From contig NZ_JARBUY010000002.1 of assembly GCF_028882255.1 (NCBI RefSeq), positions 632,342 to 696,341 of the forward strand: DNA of 64,000 nucleotides. The letters run 5' to 3'. Numbering within the stretch: position 1 is the first letter of the stretch; each line of letters begins with the position of its first letter. The translations under genes and the position numbers were made by a program. The notes beneath the pieces are model-generated. The model searched no databases. It was given only the letters and a program-made list of their open reading frames with translations, and was not told the DNA's origin. The DNA is from Maribacter polysaccharolyticus (GTDB lineage: Bacteria > Bacteroidota > Bacteroidia > Flavobacteriales > Flavobacteriaceae). Positions 1 through 8,599 of the stretch are shown piece after piece.

Positions 1-262
1 TGCCCAATAGATAGAGTTGCAGATTGCTTTTTTGGGTGAGTTTTACCTGGAGTCCATGAAAATAAAGGTTGAGCCTTACCGATGCCAAGACCTTTGAACC
101 TATAAAAAACAAGATGGCGGCCATCAGGTAAAACGGATTCGATTTCCTTACGGTTTGGACTACCTCTTTAAAATCGACCTTGGTAAATATAAAATAGATT
201 AAAATCGCACTAATGGCAATTTTGGCTATTGTTACCAGTTTTTTACGCAACCTTTTATCCAA
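1..262 (-). CDS. Flippase-like membrane protein (LPG synthase TM/UPF0104 family), N-terminal fragment
   Basis: This is the N-terminal part of a gene that runs off the left edge. Reading leftward, the frame gives a basic start followed by a hydrophobic helix and the sequence FTKVDFKEVVQTVRKSNPFY. That layout (basic N-terminus, helix, a short 'K-V-D' segment, second helix) is typical of the AglD/MprF-transmembrane-like family of lipid-linked sugar or lysyl-lipid flippases. There is no ATG. Candidate starts are TTG at 262, overlapping the stop of the upstream glycosyltransferase, or TTG at 250. I chose 262 because it gives a positively charged N-terminus, but this is uncertain. Pairing with a polyprenyl-phosphate glycosyltransferase is common for the family and suggests a shared envelope glycolipid role. 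Confidence 0.6.
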   Translation of the reverse strand, partial: MDKRLRKKLVTIAKIAISAILIYFIFTKVDFKEVVQTVRKSNPFYLMAAILFFIGSKVLASVRLNLYFHGLQVKLTQKSNLQLYLLG

Positions 263-1202
263 TCGTTACTTTTTTAATTCGATAAGGCCTTTTCTTCTGT
301 GACTCGTAATAGGTCCTGATCAGGAGTTCCATGACAATACCGATGGTAAAGACCTGAATACCTGCCAAGATGAACATTAGACCGAAGATCAATAACGGAC
401 GTGTGCCGATATCCTCTCCAAAACCGAATTTTACGATTAGGAGGTATATGTTGATGAACACGCCCAATAAGATCATCAAAAAGCCAAAGATGCCGAAAAG
501 GTGAATGGGCCGTTGAAAATATTTTCGAATGAAAAGCAACAGCATCATGTCGGCAACGACCTTAAAGACACGTTCCAATCCGTATTTGGAAACCCCGGCA
601 TGTCGTGCATGGTGTTTTACGGGAACCTGTTTTATCTGTGCTCCTTCCAAATGGGCGAGCAAGGTTATAAAACGATGCATTTCACCGTAAAGGTTCAAAT
701 CTTTGGCAATATCCTTGGTAAAGACCTTTAAGGCACAGCCATTATCCTTAATATCGAGTTTGGTAACCCTTCGAACCAAAAAATTAGCAATCTTCGAAGG
801 AATTTTTTTGACCAATGAATCCTTCCGTTTTTGTCGTATTCCGGTAATCACATCGTATTCCTCGTTTACGGCATAAGCCAACATTTGGGGAATATCACTG
901 GGGTCATTTTGTAGATCGCCGTCCATGGTAATGATATATTCCCCTTCGGCATAGTCCAAACCGGCCGCCAAGGCCAAACTCTGTCCGTAATTCTTCTTGA
1001 GCTCTATAAGGTGTACCTTATCATCTTTCATGTCCTTGACCACCTTTCGGGTACCGTCCTTTGAAAAGTCGTCTATATAGATGATTTGGTATTGGTAACC
1101 AACTAGACTTTCATGGATTTTTTGGGTCAATAAGACTACATTTTCCTCTTCATTGTAAAGGGGAACAACAATTGAAAGTAATGATTCTGTGATAGGTTGC
1201 AT
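255..1202 (-). CDS. Family 2 glycosyltransferase, polyprenyl-phosphate sugar transferase type
   Basis: A 315-aa GT-A fold glycosyltransferase with a C-terminal membrane anchor. The nucleotide-sugar site is visible as DDFSKDG (residues 44-50) and the metal-binding DGD of TMDGDLQNDP (about 92-101). Two long hydrophobic helices at about 232-256 and 269-294 match the DPM1/GtrB/ArnC class, which moves a hexose from a nucleotide sugar to undecaprenyl phosphate at the cytoplasmic face. The sugar cannot be told from sequence. The stop overlaps or abuts the start of the flippase-like gene, so the two are probably cotranscribed. The ATG at 1202 gives the normal family N-terminus with SIVVPLYNEEENV at residues 10-22. 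Confidence 0.9.
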   Translation of the reverse strand: MQPITESLLSIVVPLYNEEENVVLLTQKIHESLVGYQYQIIYIDDFSKDGTRKVVKDMKDDKVHLIELKKNYGQSLALAAGLDYAEGEYIITMDGDLQNDPSDIPQMLAYAVNEEYDVITGIRQKRKDSLVKKIPSKIANFLVRRVTKLDIKDNGCALKVFTKDIAKDLNLYGEMHRFITLLAHLEGAQIKQVPVKHHARHAGVSKYGLERVFKVVADMMLLLFIRKYFQRPIHLFGIFGFLMILLGVFINIYLLIVKFGFGEDIGTRPLLIFGLMFILAGIQVFTIGIVMELLIRTYYESQKKRPYRIKKVTIG

Positions 1203-1340
1203 GCCGTAAAATTATAGTGGCGCAAATTTATGCTTTTTATTAGTGAAACACTATTCCCGACATGGATCTTCAAAAAGGCAGTGAAAATGGCTGCCTTCAA
1301 TCGTTGTACCGTATTTTGGGATTTAGGGATATCAGCTGCC

Positions 1341-1904
1341 TTATTTTTTATTGAGGGGTACTTTTATTTTGGTATGATCCCAAGAAAGCACAAGGTACAA
1401 TTGCCCGTCATCCTCGAAATTTAAGGTAAGTTGTTCTTGTACGGAAGCGATTTGTCCCGAGGGCACTTCGACCGTTATGACATCGGCTTCAGGGTTTCTT
1501 GTGGTTTCTTTACCGCCACTGAGAATGGTAACGCCCCAATCGGGTATTTCACTATTGAAAATCACCTTCCAACTGGTTTCACCCGGTACGGTCCAAAAAG
1601 AATAGGAGCCGGCAGGTAGCGGTTTGTCGATGATTTTTATGGCATTTGCCGTAGCAAAGATCGTGGGCTCGTTGGCCCCGGTACGCCAGACCCTATCATA
1701 GGGGACAAGCTCCCCAAATATCACACGGTCTTTTTTAAACGGTGCGGAATAATTGATCGATAGGTCGAAGCCGTTTTGGTTGTAATTTTTCGTGACTTCC
1801 GGACTGATTTTCTTGGTCTGTTTTTTTAGGTAGGGCATGCCTACAAAAATGAACAAGGCCACCAAAGCGACCAAACTTAGGATGATCCATTTAATTTTTT
1901 TCAT
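1341..1904 (-). CDS. DUF2911 domain protein, membrane-anchored
   Basis: A 187-aa protein with one N-terminal hydrophobic helix (about residues 5-24) followed by a DUF2911 domain. The marks of the family are RVWRTGANEPT, then PAGSYSFWTVPG and the C-terminal SWDHTKIKVPL. DUF2911 proteins are common in Bacteroidota and are exported beta-rich proteins of unknown function. The helix has no lipobox, so the protein is probably held in the inner membrane with its domain in the periplasm, or is cleaved. It lies 22 nt downstream of the aldose epimerase gene on the same strand and may share its transcript. Confidence 0.85.
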   Translation of the reverse strand: MKKIKWIILSLVALVALFIFVGMPYLKKQTKKISPEVTKNYNQNGFDLSINYSAPFKKDRVIFGELVPYDRVWRTGANEPTIFATANAIKIIDKPLPAGSYSFWTVPGETSWKVIFNSEIPDWGVTILSGGKETTRNPEADVITVEVPSGQIASVQEQLTLNFEDDGQLYLVLSWDHTKIKVPLNKK

Positions 1905-1926
1905 AATGTTTTTTGTTGGTTTTCCC

Positions 1927-2835
1927 CTAAGTTACTAAATCGAACTTAAAGATAGACGCATTGCGATAGGTTTCATTGGGACGCAACACGCTGCTTGGGA
2001 AATGGGGATGGTTCGGGGCATCGGGGAAATTTTGGGTCTCGAAACATATGGCTGGGAAACCTTTAGGGGTATATACGACCATTCCCCGCTGATTCGTATG
2101 GACTTCCATGGAAATACCCGATCTTTTTGAATATACCATGGCCGCAAAACTACTGTCGTCATCGGTCGCAAAAGGGGTGTCAAAACGGGTTTTTCCAATT
2201 TGACGTGCCGACTTAAAATCATATTCGGTACCCGAAACCGGGGTCAATTTTCCTGTAGGGAGCAGGTTTTTATCGGTTTCTACCTTTTTTGGGCAATTCA
2301 ATTTTAAAAAATAGTGGTCAATGCTGTTTTCATTGTCCAACTTAAAATAAGAATGGTTGGTCAAATTCACCACTGTTGATAAATCGGTAGTCGCCTCATG
2401 GATAATGTAAAGCTCGTTATTCCTGATCTTATAGGTTACAGTGGCTTTTAAGTTACCAGGATAGCCTTCTTCCAGATGTTTGCTGAAATAGGATAATCGA
2501 ACAAATGGTTCATCGCCATGGTTTACCTCTTCGATGGTCCAATGTTTTTTGCCAAAACCTTGATTGCCTCCGTGTAAATGAATGCCGTTGACGGTCGGTA
2601 GGGTGTAATTCTTGAAATCAAGATTAAAGCCTCCATTGGAAATACGCCCGGCATACCTTCCCACACAAGCCCCTAAAGAAGCCGTGTCACTGGGATATTG
2701 ACTGGGGTAGTTGTAGCCTACGACTACATTCATATACCTTCCCTCATCGTCCTTTACCAATAATTTTTGGATAACCGCACCGTAATCGAGTACGATCAAA
2801 GTGATGAAAGGGTTGCTTATCGTAACTTGTTTCAA
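1927..2835 (-). CDS. galM: Aldose 1-epimerase (mutarotase)
   Basis: A 302-aa protein of the galactose mutarotase family, which interconverts alpha and beta anomers of aldoses. The substrate-binding and catalytic residues can be placed: HLHGG around His88, the catalytic His161 in NHSYF, and the catalytic base Glu266 in FETQNFPDAPNHP. There is no signal peptide, so it should be cytoplasmic. The start is a TTG. The next in-frame ATG is at residue 35 and would remove a core strand. A consensus -7 box (TAATTTTG, 2856-2863) lies about 20 nt upstream of the TTG, which supports it. The gene is divergent from the ECF sigma gene. Confidence 0.9.
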   Translation of the reverse strand: MKQVTISNPFITLIVLDYGAVIQKLLVKDDEGRYMNVVVGYNYPSQYPSDTASLGACVGRYAGRISNGGFNLDFKNYTLPTVNGIHLHGGNQGFGKKHWTIEEVNHGDEPFVRLSYFSKHLEEGYPGNLKATVTYKIRNNELYIIHEATTDLSTVVNLTNHSYFKLDNENSIDHYFLKLNCPKKVETDKNLLPTGKLTPVSGTEYDFKSARQIGKTRFDTPFATDDDSSFAAMVYSKRSGISMEVHTNQRGMVVYTPKGFPAICFETQNFPDAPNHPHFPSSVLRPNETYRNASIFKFDLVT

Positions 2836-2855
2836 GAAAAATGAATTTTAAAGGG

Positions 2856-2863
2856 CAAAATTA
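2856..2863 (-). promoter_or_regulatory. Bacteroidota -7 promoter box for galM
   Basis: TAATTTTG is an exact match to the TAnnTTTG consensus of Bacteroidota primary sigma promoters. It lies 21 nt before the TTG start of galM. No well-spaced TTG -33 element is visible, so this is a candidate only. Confidence 0.4.
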
Positions 2864-2938
2864 ACTGTTTTTGCAACATTGACCTATTATTATCGTCCTT
2901 AGGGAAACAGAACGACCAAAACAACACCGAGACCTGAA

Positions 2939-3481
2939 ATGTTTCAAATTGATGTGGTAGAAAAATGCAAGGCCAACGACCGTAAGGCCCAAATGCAACT
3001 TTACAAACAATATTGTGAAGGGATGTTCTGTGTGGCCATGCGCTATGTGCAAGATGCCAACGATGCCGAGGATGTGATTCAAGAGGCATTCATCAAGGCT
3101 TTTCAGAAGATCCATCAATTTAAGGGTGAGGTCACTTTCGGGGCTTGGTTGAAACGGATCGTCATCAATAAGAGTATCGATTTTTTGAAAGGGAAAAAAC
3201 AGCATTTGGTAGCCTTGGATGAGAATTATCTGCAGGTTTCCGATGATGATGATTGGACGGTTGACCATGGGGTCACTATAGATCATGTAAAATCGGCAAT
3301 AGAAAAACTGCCGGAAAAGTATAAATATGTGGTAATGATGTTCTTGATCGAAGGGTACGACCATAAAGAAATAGCACAGGTCTTGAAACTGACCGAAACG
3401 GCAAGCAGGACCCGGTTATTACGGGGTAAAAGTTATTTAAAGGAAGTATTAAAGGAAAAGAAATATGGCACAGGATCTTAG
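2939..3481 (+). CDS. ECF-type RNA polymerase sigma factor
   Basis: A 180-aa sigma-70 family factor of the extracytoplasmic function class. Region 2 spans about residues 22-90, with DANDAEDVIQEAFIKAF as the core -10 recognition helix area. Region 4 spans about 118-170, with LPEKYKYVVMMFLIEGYDHK followed by the helix-turn-helix EIAQVLKLTETASRTRLLRG. It has no extra C-terminal domain. The gene overlaps the next one by 17 nt and heads a three-gene cluster with a single-TM partner and a secreted protein. That is the usual setting for an ECF factor controlled by a membrane-bound regulator. The target regulon cannot be read from this window. Confidence 0.93.
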   Translation: MFQIDVVEKCKANDRKAQMQLYKQYCEGMFCVAMRYVQDANDAEDVIQEAFIKAFQKIHQFKGEVTFGAWLKRIVINKSIDFLKGKKQHLVALDENYLQVSDDDDWTVDHGVTIDHVKSAIEKLPEKYKYVVMMFLIEGYDHKEIAQVLKLTETASRTRLLRGKSYLKEVLKEKKYGTGS

Positions 3482-4049
3482 GGGTTTGTTCGAAAAGGAA
3501 AAATGTAACGAAAAGTTCACCATGAACCATGGGCATGAAAAACGATTTGCGGATCGTTTGGCAAGTGAACTTCCCCAAAAAAGGAAATCTTCATTCTTTA
3601 TCGTAAGGATTGCCGCAACCATTCTTGTTCTTATCGGAGTGATAACCTTCTTTGTTTTGGAAAGGGATAGACCGGAGATTCCGACCACTGTGGTCGATAA
3701 GCATATCCTGAAGGAGGGTAAGATCGGAATCTCTTTGGGAGACCTTTCGCCCGATTTGAAAAAAGTGGAGAGTTATTATGTGGCCAATATCAACCTGGAG
3801 TTGGCAAAATTGGATGTGTCCGTTGAAAACAGGGAGGTGGTGGATGGTTATATGGAACGTTTGGCGGATTTGAACAAGGAGTATAAAAACCTTACCGCCG
3901 AACTTAATCAAATCGGCCCCAATGATCAAACCATTTCAGCTTTGATAAAAAACCTACAGTTACGATTGCAACTGTTACAGCAATTAAAAATGAAGTTAAG
4001 GGAAGTACAATCATCAAAAAACGAAGAATATGGAACGAATGCGATTTAA
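3465..4049 (+). CDS. Single-TM protein, probable anti-sigma partner of the adjacent ECF factor
   Basis: A 194-aa protein with a charged N-terminal cytoplasmic part of about 42 residues, one transmembrane helix (about 44-64, IVRIAATILVLIGVITFFVL) and a periplasmic region that is largely alpha-helical (LAELNQIGPN, then a leucine-rich LQLRLQLLQQLKMKL stretch). No zinc-type anti-sigma HxxxCxxC motif is present. The role is inferred from topology and from the overlap with the sigma gene (17 nt) and with the following secreted-protein gene (20 nt). Such overlaps imply translational coupling. It could instead be a structural envelope protein. Confidence 0.65.
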   Translation: MAQDLRGLFEKEKCNEKFTMNHGHEKRFADRLASELPQKRKSSFFIVRIAATILVLIGVITFFVLERDRPEIPTTVVDKHILKEGKIGISLGDLSPDLKKVESYYVANINLELAKLDVSVENREVVDGYMERLADLNKEYKNLTAELNQIGPNDQTISALIKNLQLRLQLLQQLKMKLREVQSSKNEEYGTNAI

Positions 4050-5466
4050 ATCGATTGCCTTGACCGTTTTCCTAATAACGATAGGGATGTATGGTCAGGA
4101 AAAACATAAGACCTATAATGAGGTTTTCAATGTGAATGCGGAAACCATTCTCGATATCAATACCAGTAATGTGGATATTGAATTTGAGACATGGGGAAAA
4201 AACCAGATTACCGTAGAGGCGAATATTGACCTGGAGGGGGCCACCGATGAAGAAGCGGCGGCGTATTTTGAACATAGGGGTATTGAAATCGTTGGCAATA
4301 GTGAAAAAGTATCGATTACAACAGGTAGTGAAAACGCATGGGTTTTTAAACATGCCACCGGGGGGTTGGAACATTTCAATATCTCAATACCCGATTTTGA
4401 TTTTGATTTCGAAATGCCCATAATGCCAGAGGTACCTGAATTGGATTTAGCGGAGTTACACCTAGACTTGTCCGACATGCCCATGCCCCCGGTACCTGAA
4501 GTCGAATTTGACTACGAAGCGTATCAAAAAGAAGGGGAAAAATACCTGAAAAAATGGCAAAAGAAGTTTGATAAAGGTTTCGATAAGGAATATGAGGAAA
4601 AAATGGAAGCCTGGGGTGCTAAAATGGAGGCTAGGCAAGAAGCTTTGCGCAAACGTAGGGAGGAAATGATGGAGCAAAGAATGGAAGCCCAAGAAAAACG
4701 CATGGAGGCCAAGGCCGGGGCCAGGGAGAAACGTGCGGATATCATCGAGAAGAAAGCCAAGGAAATGGAAGAACGACGGGAGCAGATCTTTGAAATGCGT
4801 GAAAGGCATGAAAATGAACCCAACATTTTTTATTATTCCACTGACGGGGAGAATAAACGCTTCAAGGTGAAAAAGACCATTAAGGTCAAAATGCCAAAAA
4901 GTATCAAAATACAAATGAACGTTCGTCATGGTGCGGTCAAATTGGCCGAAACCACCAAAAACATCAATGCAAGACTATCCTATTCCACTCTTTCGGCAAT
5001 GACCATAGATGGGGAAGAAACCACGATAATGACATCGTATTCGCCAGTGCAGGTAGAACGATGGAATTATGGGGCATTGCAAACTTCGTATTCCGAAAAA
5101 GTCGATTTGAACGAAGTGCTTGACTTAAGGTTGAGTGCCACCTCTTCCGATGTTACGATCCATCGCCTTTTGGAAAGCGCAATAATAGACAATAAAATGG
5201 GGCCGCTGAAAATCAATTCCGTTTCGGACGGATTTAGGGATATCGATATATCGCTTCAAAATGCCGAAATGACCTGCAACCTACCGGAAACCGATTTTGT
5301 CATTGCGGTGAAAAGCAACCTGTCCAAGGTAGCATATCCCCAAAACCTGGAGCTGCAAACAACAAAACAAAATAATACCGTGTTATACAAAGGTTTTCAA
5401 GGCGACGGCAGTAGTTCCCGATCCATCAATATCAATTCAAAATATAGCGATGTCGTCTTGAAATAG
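4030..5466 (+). CDS. Secreted protein with a highly charged coiled-coil centre and beta-rich (DUF4097-like) ends
   Basis: A 478-aa protein with a signal peptide (MERMRFKSIALTVFLITIGMYG, cleavage likely near residue 22). The N-terminal part (to about 125) and the part after about 275 are beta-rich, with repeated 'I-x-T-S-x-x-D-V' type strands such as DINTSNVDIEFE, similar to the DUF4097 putative adhesin fold. Between them lie an acidic/proline stretch (MPIMPEVPELDLAELHLDL) and about 100 residues of Glu/Lys/Arg/Met-rich coiled coil (repeats of the type MEARQEALRKRREEMMEQR). It is the third overlapping gene of the ECF cluster, so it may be the effector or ligand sensed by that system. Function is unknown. 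Confidence 0.7.
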   Translation: MERMRFKSIALTVFLITIGMYGQEKHKTYNEVFNVNAETILDINTSNVDIEFETWGKNQITVEANIDLEGATDEEAAAYFEHRGIEIVGNSEKVSITTGSENAWVFKHATGGLEHFNISIPDFDFDFEMPIMPEVPELDLAELHLDLSDMPMPPVPEVEFDYEAYQKEGEKYLKKWQKKFDKGFDKEYEEKMEAWGAKMEARQEALRKRREEMMEQRMEAQEKRMEAKAGAREKRADIIEKKAKEMEERREQIFEMRERHENEPNIFYYSTDGENKRFKVKKTIKVKMPKSIKIQMNVRHGAVKLAETTKNINARLSYSTLSAMTIDGEETTIMTSYSPVQVERWNYGALQTSYSEKVDLNEVLDLRLSATSSDVTIHRLLESAIIDNKMGPLKINSVSDGFRDIDISLQNAEMTCNLPETDFVIAVKSNLSKVAYPQNLELQTTKQNNTVLYKGFQGDGSSSRSININSKYSDVVLK

Positions 5467-5622
5467 AAATATGGCCCATATCCCCTAGAACATCACTTCA
5501 ATACCGGGAATCAGTAGTCAGTACTACATCACATAAGGGTATTACCGATAGTACCGGTTGACCTGAGGGAGTTTGATCGGAATTCATTTTCCCCGTTTTC
5601 ACAGCTTCCCGTACGGGTACAT

Positions 5623-6300
5623 TCAATGGCCTCCTTTTTTCAATAATTCAGGATATTTGGCTTTAAACCTGTTGTATCTTGGAATGGAGATGTTGATAAT
5701 GTAGGGATTGTTCGGATTCAATTTTTCATAATCCTGATGATAATCCTCGGCATCATGGAATGTTGTAAATTTTTGGACTTGGGTAACTATCGGGTCCCGA
5801 TAGACTTTATCTTTTTCCAATTGCTTCATGTAATCTTCAATGATCTTTTTTTCGGCTGCATTGGAATAAAATGCAATGGATCGGTATTGGGCACCATGAT
5901 CAGGGCCTTGACGGTTAAGGGTGGTAGGGTCATGGGATCCAAAGAAAACCTTTACCAAGGTTGTAAAATCGACCTCTTTGGGGTCATAATACACCTTTAC
6001 AGCTTCTGCATGGGAGGTGAGTCCCCGAGCTACCTGTTCATAAGTTGGGTTTGTTTCCGTACCTCCGGCGTAACCTGAAATCACTTCCTTGACACCGATC
6101 ACATCCTCATAAATGGCCTCGACACACCAAAAACAACCACTGGCAAAATAAGCGACTTTGTAATCTTGCAATTCACTGGGAGCAATTTTAGTGGTCGGTT
6201 CGATAGGGGAATCGGTCGATACTTGTTTCCCGTTCTTTACTTTGGATTCGCAATTCAAAGAGAGCAATAGTGTAAATGCCAAAAAGATTGATTTATGCAT
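5623..6300 (-). CDS. msrA: Peptide-methionine (S)-S-oxide reductase, probable lipoprotein
   Basis: A 225-aa MsrA that reduces methionine-S-sulfoxide in proteins. The catalytic motif GCFWCVE places the active Cys at residue 56, followed by the family sequence GVKEVISGYAGG, and DHGAQYRS further on. The ATG at 6300 is preferred over an upstream in-frame ATG at 6366 because it begins directly with a signal sequence (MHKSIFLAFTLLLSLNC). The Cys at 17 is a plausible lipidation site, so the enzyme probably works in the periplasm. There is no fused MsrB domain. It is convergent with the ECF cluster and 82 nt downstream of the dienelactone hydrolase gene. Confidence 0.93.
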   Translation of the reverse strand: MHKSIFLAFTLLLSLNCESKVKNGKQVSTDSPIEPTTKIAPSELQDYKVAYFASGCFWCVEAIYEDVIGVKEVISGYAGGTETNPTYEQVARGLTSHAEAVKVYYDPKEVDFTTLVKVFFGSHDPTTLNRQGPDHGAQYRSIAFYSNAAEKKIIEDYMKQLEKDKVYRDPIVTQVQKFTTFHDAEDYHQDYEKLNPNNPYIINISIPRYNRFKAKYPELLKKGGH

Positions 6301-6382
6301 GAAAGTTGTTTTTATGGATTTAGTAGACTTATTTGATCTTAACTTACAAGTTGAATGATAAAACACCTATGCCGGGTAGGGG

Positions 6383-7102
6383 TCAATCAAAGATTTCCTT
6401 AAGAAAATAGCACATTGAATGCCAAGAGCGCTTATTTGAACGAGGTTCAAAAAACAATCCCTTGTCTCGAAATTTAGCTTTGGGGTTGGTGAAGGCGTGT
6501 CCGGCATGCCCGTATATATTTACGTTCCAATCGGCATTATATTGGTTCATTTCATGGGCAAGCTTAACCATGGCATCGGGTAAGGCCATGGGGTCTTCCC
6601 AACCGTGAAGCACAAGTACCGCACTTTTGATTTCTTTCTTGGGATGTGGGGTTGGAGGGTCCAATAAGCCATGAAAACTCACCACTCCCTTAATGTCGGC
6701 TCCTGATCGGGCAAGATCCAAAACACATTTCCCACCAAAACAAAATCCAATGGCCCCGATTTTCATGGCATTCACCGCTTTGTGCTTTTTCAAAGTTTCC
6801 ACGGCCAATACCATACGCGATAGTAATAACGGCCGATCATGGTCCAGGACGTCCATGAGTTTTTGTGCCTCTTCAGGATGGTTGGCCCTAAGCCCTTTCC
6901 CATAATTGTCAATGGCAAATCCTACATAGCCTAATTTGGCTAATTCAGTGGCTTTGTCCACCTCAAATTCCGATTGTCCACTCCACATATGGGAGACTAA
7001 AATACCCGGTTTTTGTCCGGTGTGGGAGTCATCCCAAACCACAACGCCCTCAAATTGTTTTTTTGAAGCGTCCTCATAAATGATTTTCTCTTTAATGATC
7101 AT
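6383..7102 (-). CDS. Dienelactone hydrolase family protein
   Basis: A 239-aa alpha/beta hydrolase. The nucleophile elbow GFCFGG gives Cys121 as the nucleophile, as in dienelactone hydrolases rather than serine esterases. Asp170 (HGWEDPM) and His202 (YGHAGHAF) complete the triad. There is no signal peptide, so it is cytoplasmic. Members often have broad activity on lactones or carboxyl esters, and the true substrate is unknown. It is probably cotranscribed with msrA, with 82 nt between the genes. Confidence 0.88.
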   Translation of the reverse strand: MIIKEKIIYEDASKKQFEGVVVWDDSHTGQKPGILVSHMWSGQSEFEVDKATELAKLGYVGFAIDNYGKGLRANHPEEAQKLMDVLDHDRPLLLSRMVLAVETLKKHKAVNAMKIGAIGFCFGGKCVLDLARSGADIKGVVSFHGLLDPPTPHPKKEIKSAVLVLHGWEDPMALPDAMVKLAHEMNQYNADWNVNIYGHAGHAFTNPKAKFRDKGLFFEPRSNKRSWHSMCYFLKEIFD

Positions 7103-7406
7103 GGTTCTGCGCTTTTTGCTTCAAGAATACGAAGTTTTTCCATTGCTGTAAATTTCTAAATAATTGGGTATTCTTCTAAAATTAGGGCCCTTTAATAGGA
7201 TTTTCGGAACCGATTATGTTATAACTATCTTAAAATTATGATAAATGCGGCTATTGTTGATGAATAATTAATAACTATTTTGGTAATTGCGATGCTTTAG
7301 CTATTTTTTGCTGTAGGTTCGGCTTTTGTTTTACGACTTCTATACTACGGTAGCATTGGAATGGAAAAAGAGAACACTTACATTAACTTAGAATAGAATT
7401 AATATT
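7103..7406. other. AT-rich intergenic region
   Basis: About 300 bp between the divergent dienelactone hydrolase gene and the small gene at 7407. It is AT-rich and must hold both promoters. I see no RNA gene, repeat or clear terminator in it. Confidence 0.5.
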
Positions 7407-7613
7407 ATGGGAAGACCGGCAACGAAACCGACTGAATTAAGGGACGGATTTTATATAGAAATCAGGAATAGAGGTTCCAAGACAGGAGTGAAAATCCGAC
7501 GCGATACCAAGGAACAAATGCTTATGGCCATCGATGAGTATGAAGCCACCAAGGATGTCGTTGTTATTGGCGAGGTAAGTAAAGGGAAGATTTTGGATAA
7601 TGTGGTAAAATAA
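7407..7613 (+). CDS. Small conserved flavobacterial protein
   Basis: A 68-aa soluble protein with no signal peptide or membrane helix. It starts MGRPATKPTELRDGFYIEIR and is rich in charged residues, with an IKIRRDT-like strand (VKIRRDTKEQMLMAIDEYE) and a C-terminal VVVIGEVSKGKI. The pattern of short beta strands plus one helix suggests a compact basic domain. I recall similar short proteins across Flavobacteriaceae, but none with a known function. A strong A-rich leader precedes the ATG, and the gene stands alone. Confidence 0.75.
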   Translation: MGRPATKPTELRDGFYIEIRNRGSKTGVKIRRDTKEQMLMAIDEYEATKDVVVIGEVSKGKILDNVVK

Positions 7614-7817
7614 TTTGCCATTACCATCCGCTACTTTGGGTTTTTTTAAATCCGATTCCACAACTTTTCAAGAGGATTGCTTAAAGCGATAATCCCAATT
7701 AATACACAATTTTCATATAAACCCATGCTTTTGGTGCTTGGATGTTCTTCGGACAGTTTCAGTACTGAATGGTTATGGTTGCCATTGCCCTGAAAAAGGG
7801 GGTTGGCTATGTGCACC

Positions 7818-8525
7818 TTAATGGCGACTGTTTTCATCGATGATCATCAGTGGCCGCAAGGTCTCCCATATCGTATTCGCTATGATCTGGTGCCCTTCCT
7901 TTGTAGGGTGTATGCCATCTTCTTGGTTCAAGGCAGGAATCCCGGCAACATCCTTTAGTAAAAAGGGAATGAGGCCGGTATCGTTTTTCTCTGCCAATTC
8001 AGGAAAAATATTCTTGAATTCCGTGGTATAGGCTTCTCCCATATTCGGGGGGATCTGCATCCCTGCCAATACTATTTCCGCATTGGGATTTTTGGAGCGT
8101 ACGTAATCAATGATAAATTGTAGGTTATTTCGAGTTTCGGATAAAGGAATGCCCCTTAAGCCATCATTGGCGCCAAGTTCCAATACGAAAATGTCCACTT
8201 TCTGGTTTAGGACCCAATCCAATCTATTCCTGCCGCTGGCGGTAGTCTCTCCGCTAAGGCCGGCGTTGATGACTTTATAGGCCATTTGCAGGGTGTCCAG
8301 TTTGTCCTGTATCAATGCGGGGAAGGCCTCATTAGGATCTAATCCCATGCCCGCCGTTAGACTATTGCCGAAGAATACAATGACCTTACTTTCAGTACTT
8401 TTAAGGGTGTTGGTTTGTGTGTTTGTCGCATCCGGACTTTCGGTTCCTTGTCTGGACTTGTTTTCGCCACAGGAAAAGGATAGGAACAGAATGAAAAAAT
8501 AACTAAACTTTATGAGGGTCTTCAT
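7818..8525 (-). CDS. SGNH/GDSL-type esterase lipoprotein (TesA-like)
   Basis: A 235-aa SGNH hydrolase. Block I is FFGNSLTAGMG (nucleophile Ser55, with Asn in place of the Asp of GDSL), block III is GANDGLRG, and block V is DGIHPTKEGH, supplying Asp and His. The ATG at 8525 begins a lipoprotein signal with LSFSCG and Cys19 as the lipidation site, better than an in-frame ATG nine codons upstream. Members act as arylesterase, thioesterase or lysophospholipase. The gene is divergent from a lolD/ybbP-like ABC pair, a neighbourhood that matches tesA-ybbA-ybbP of E. coli and implies a shared lipid-related task. Confidence 0.92.
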   Translation of the reverse strand: MKTLIKFSYFFILFLSFSCGENKSRQGTESPDATNTQTNTLKSTESKVIVFFGNSLTAGMGLDPNEAFPALIQDKLDTLQMAYKVINAGLSGETTASGRNRLDWVLNQKVDIFVLELGANDGLRGIPLSETRNNLQFIIDYVRSKNPNAEIVLAGMQIPPNMGEAYTTEFKNIFPELAEKNDTGLIPFLLKDVAGIPALNQEDGIHPTKEGHQIIANTIWETLRPLMIIDENSRH

Positions 8526-8543
8526 GATGCAATGGGTATTATT

Positions 8544-8574
8544 CAAATCCATTTTCTTATTTTGTCCCTTTCAA
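8544..8574 (-). promoter_or_regulatory. Candidate promoter of the TesA-like gene
   Basis: On the minus strand TTTG (8571-8574) and TGGATTTG (8544-8551, one mismatch to TAnnTTTG) are separated by about 19-20 nt. That is the normal spacing for a Bacteroidota promoter, and it sits just upstream of the ATG at 8525. Confidence 0.4.
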
Positions 8575-8599
8575 AGCAAGGGATTCCTATTAGCGTACT

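Noticed and set aside
4462-4929. Long antisense frames over the charged coiled-coil gene
   Set aside because: They are artefacts of Glu/Lys/Met-rich codons on the other strand, which read as Phe/Leu/Ser-rich.
7646-7837. A 63-codon minus-strand frame after the small conserved protein
   Set aside because: It overlaps the 3' end of the esterase gene and shows no hydrophobic or domain pattern. It is most likely random.
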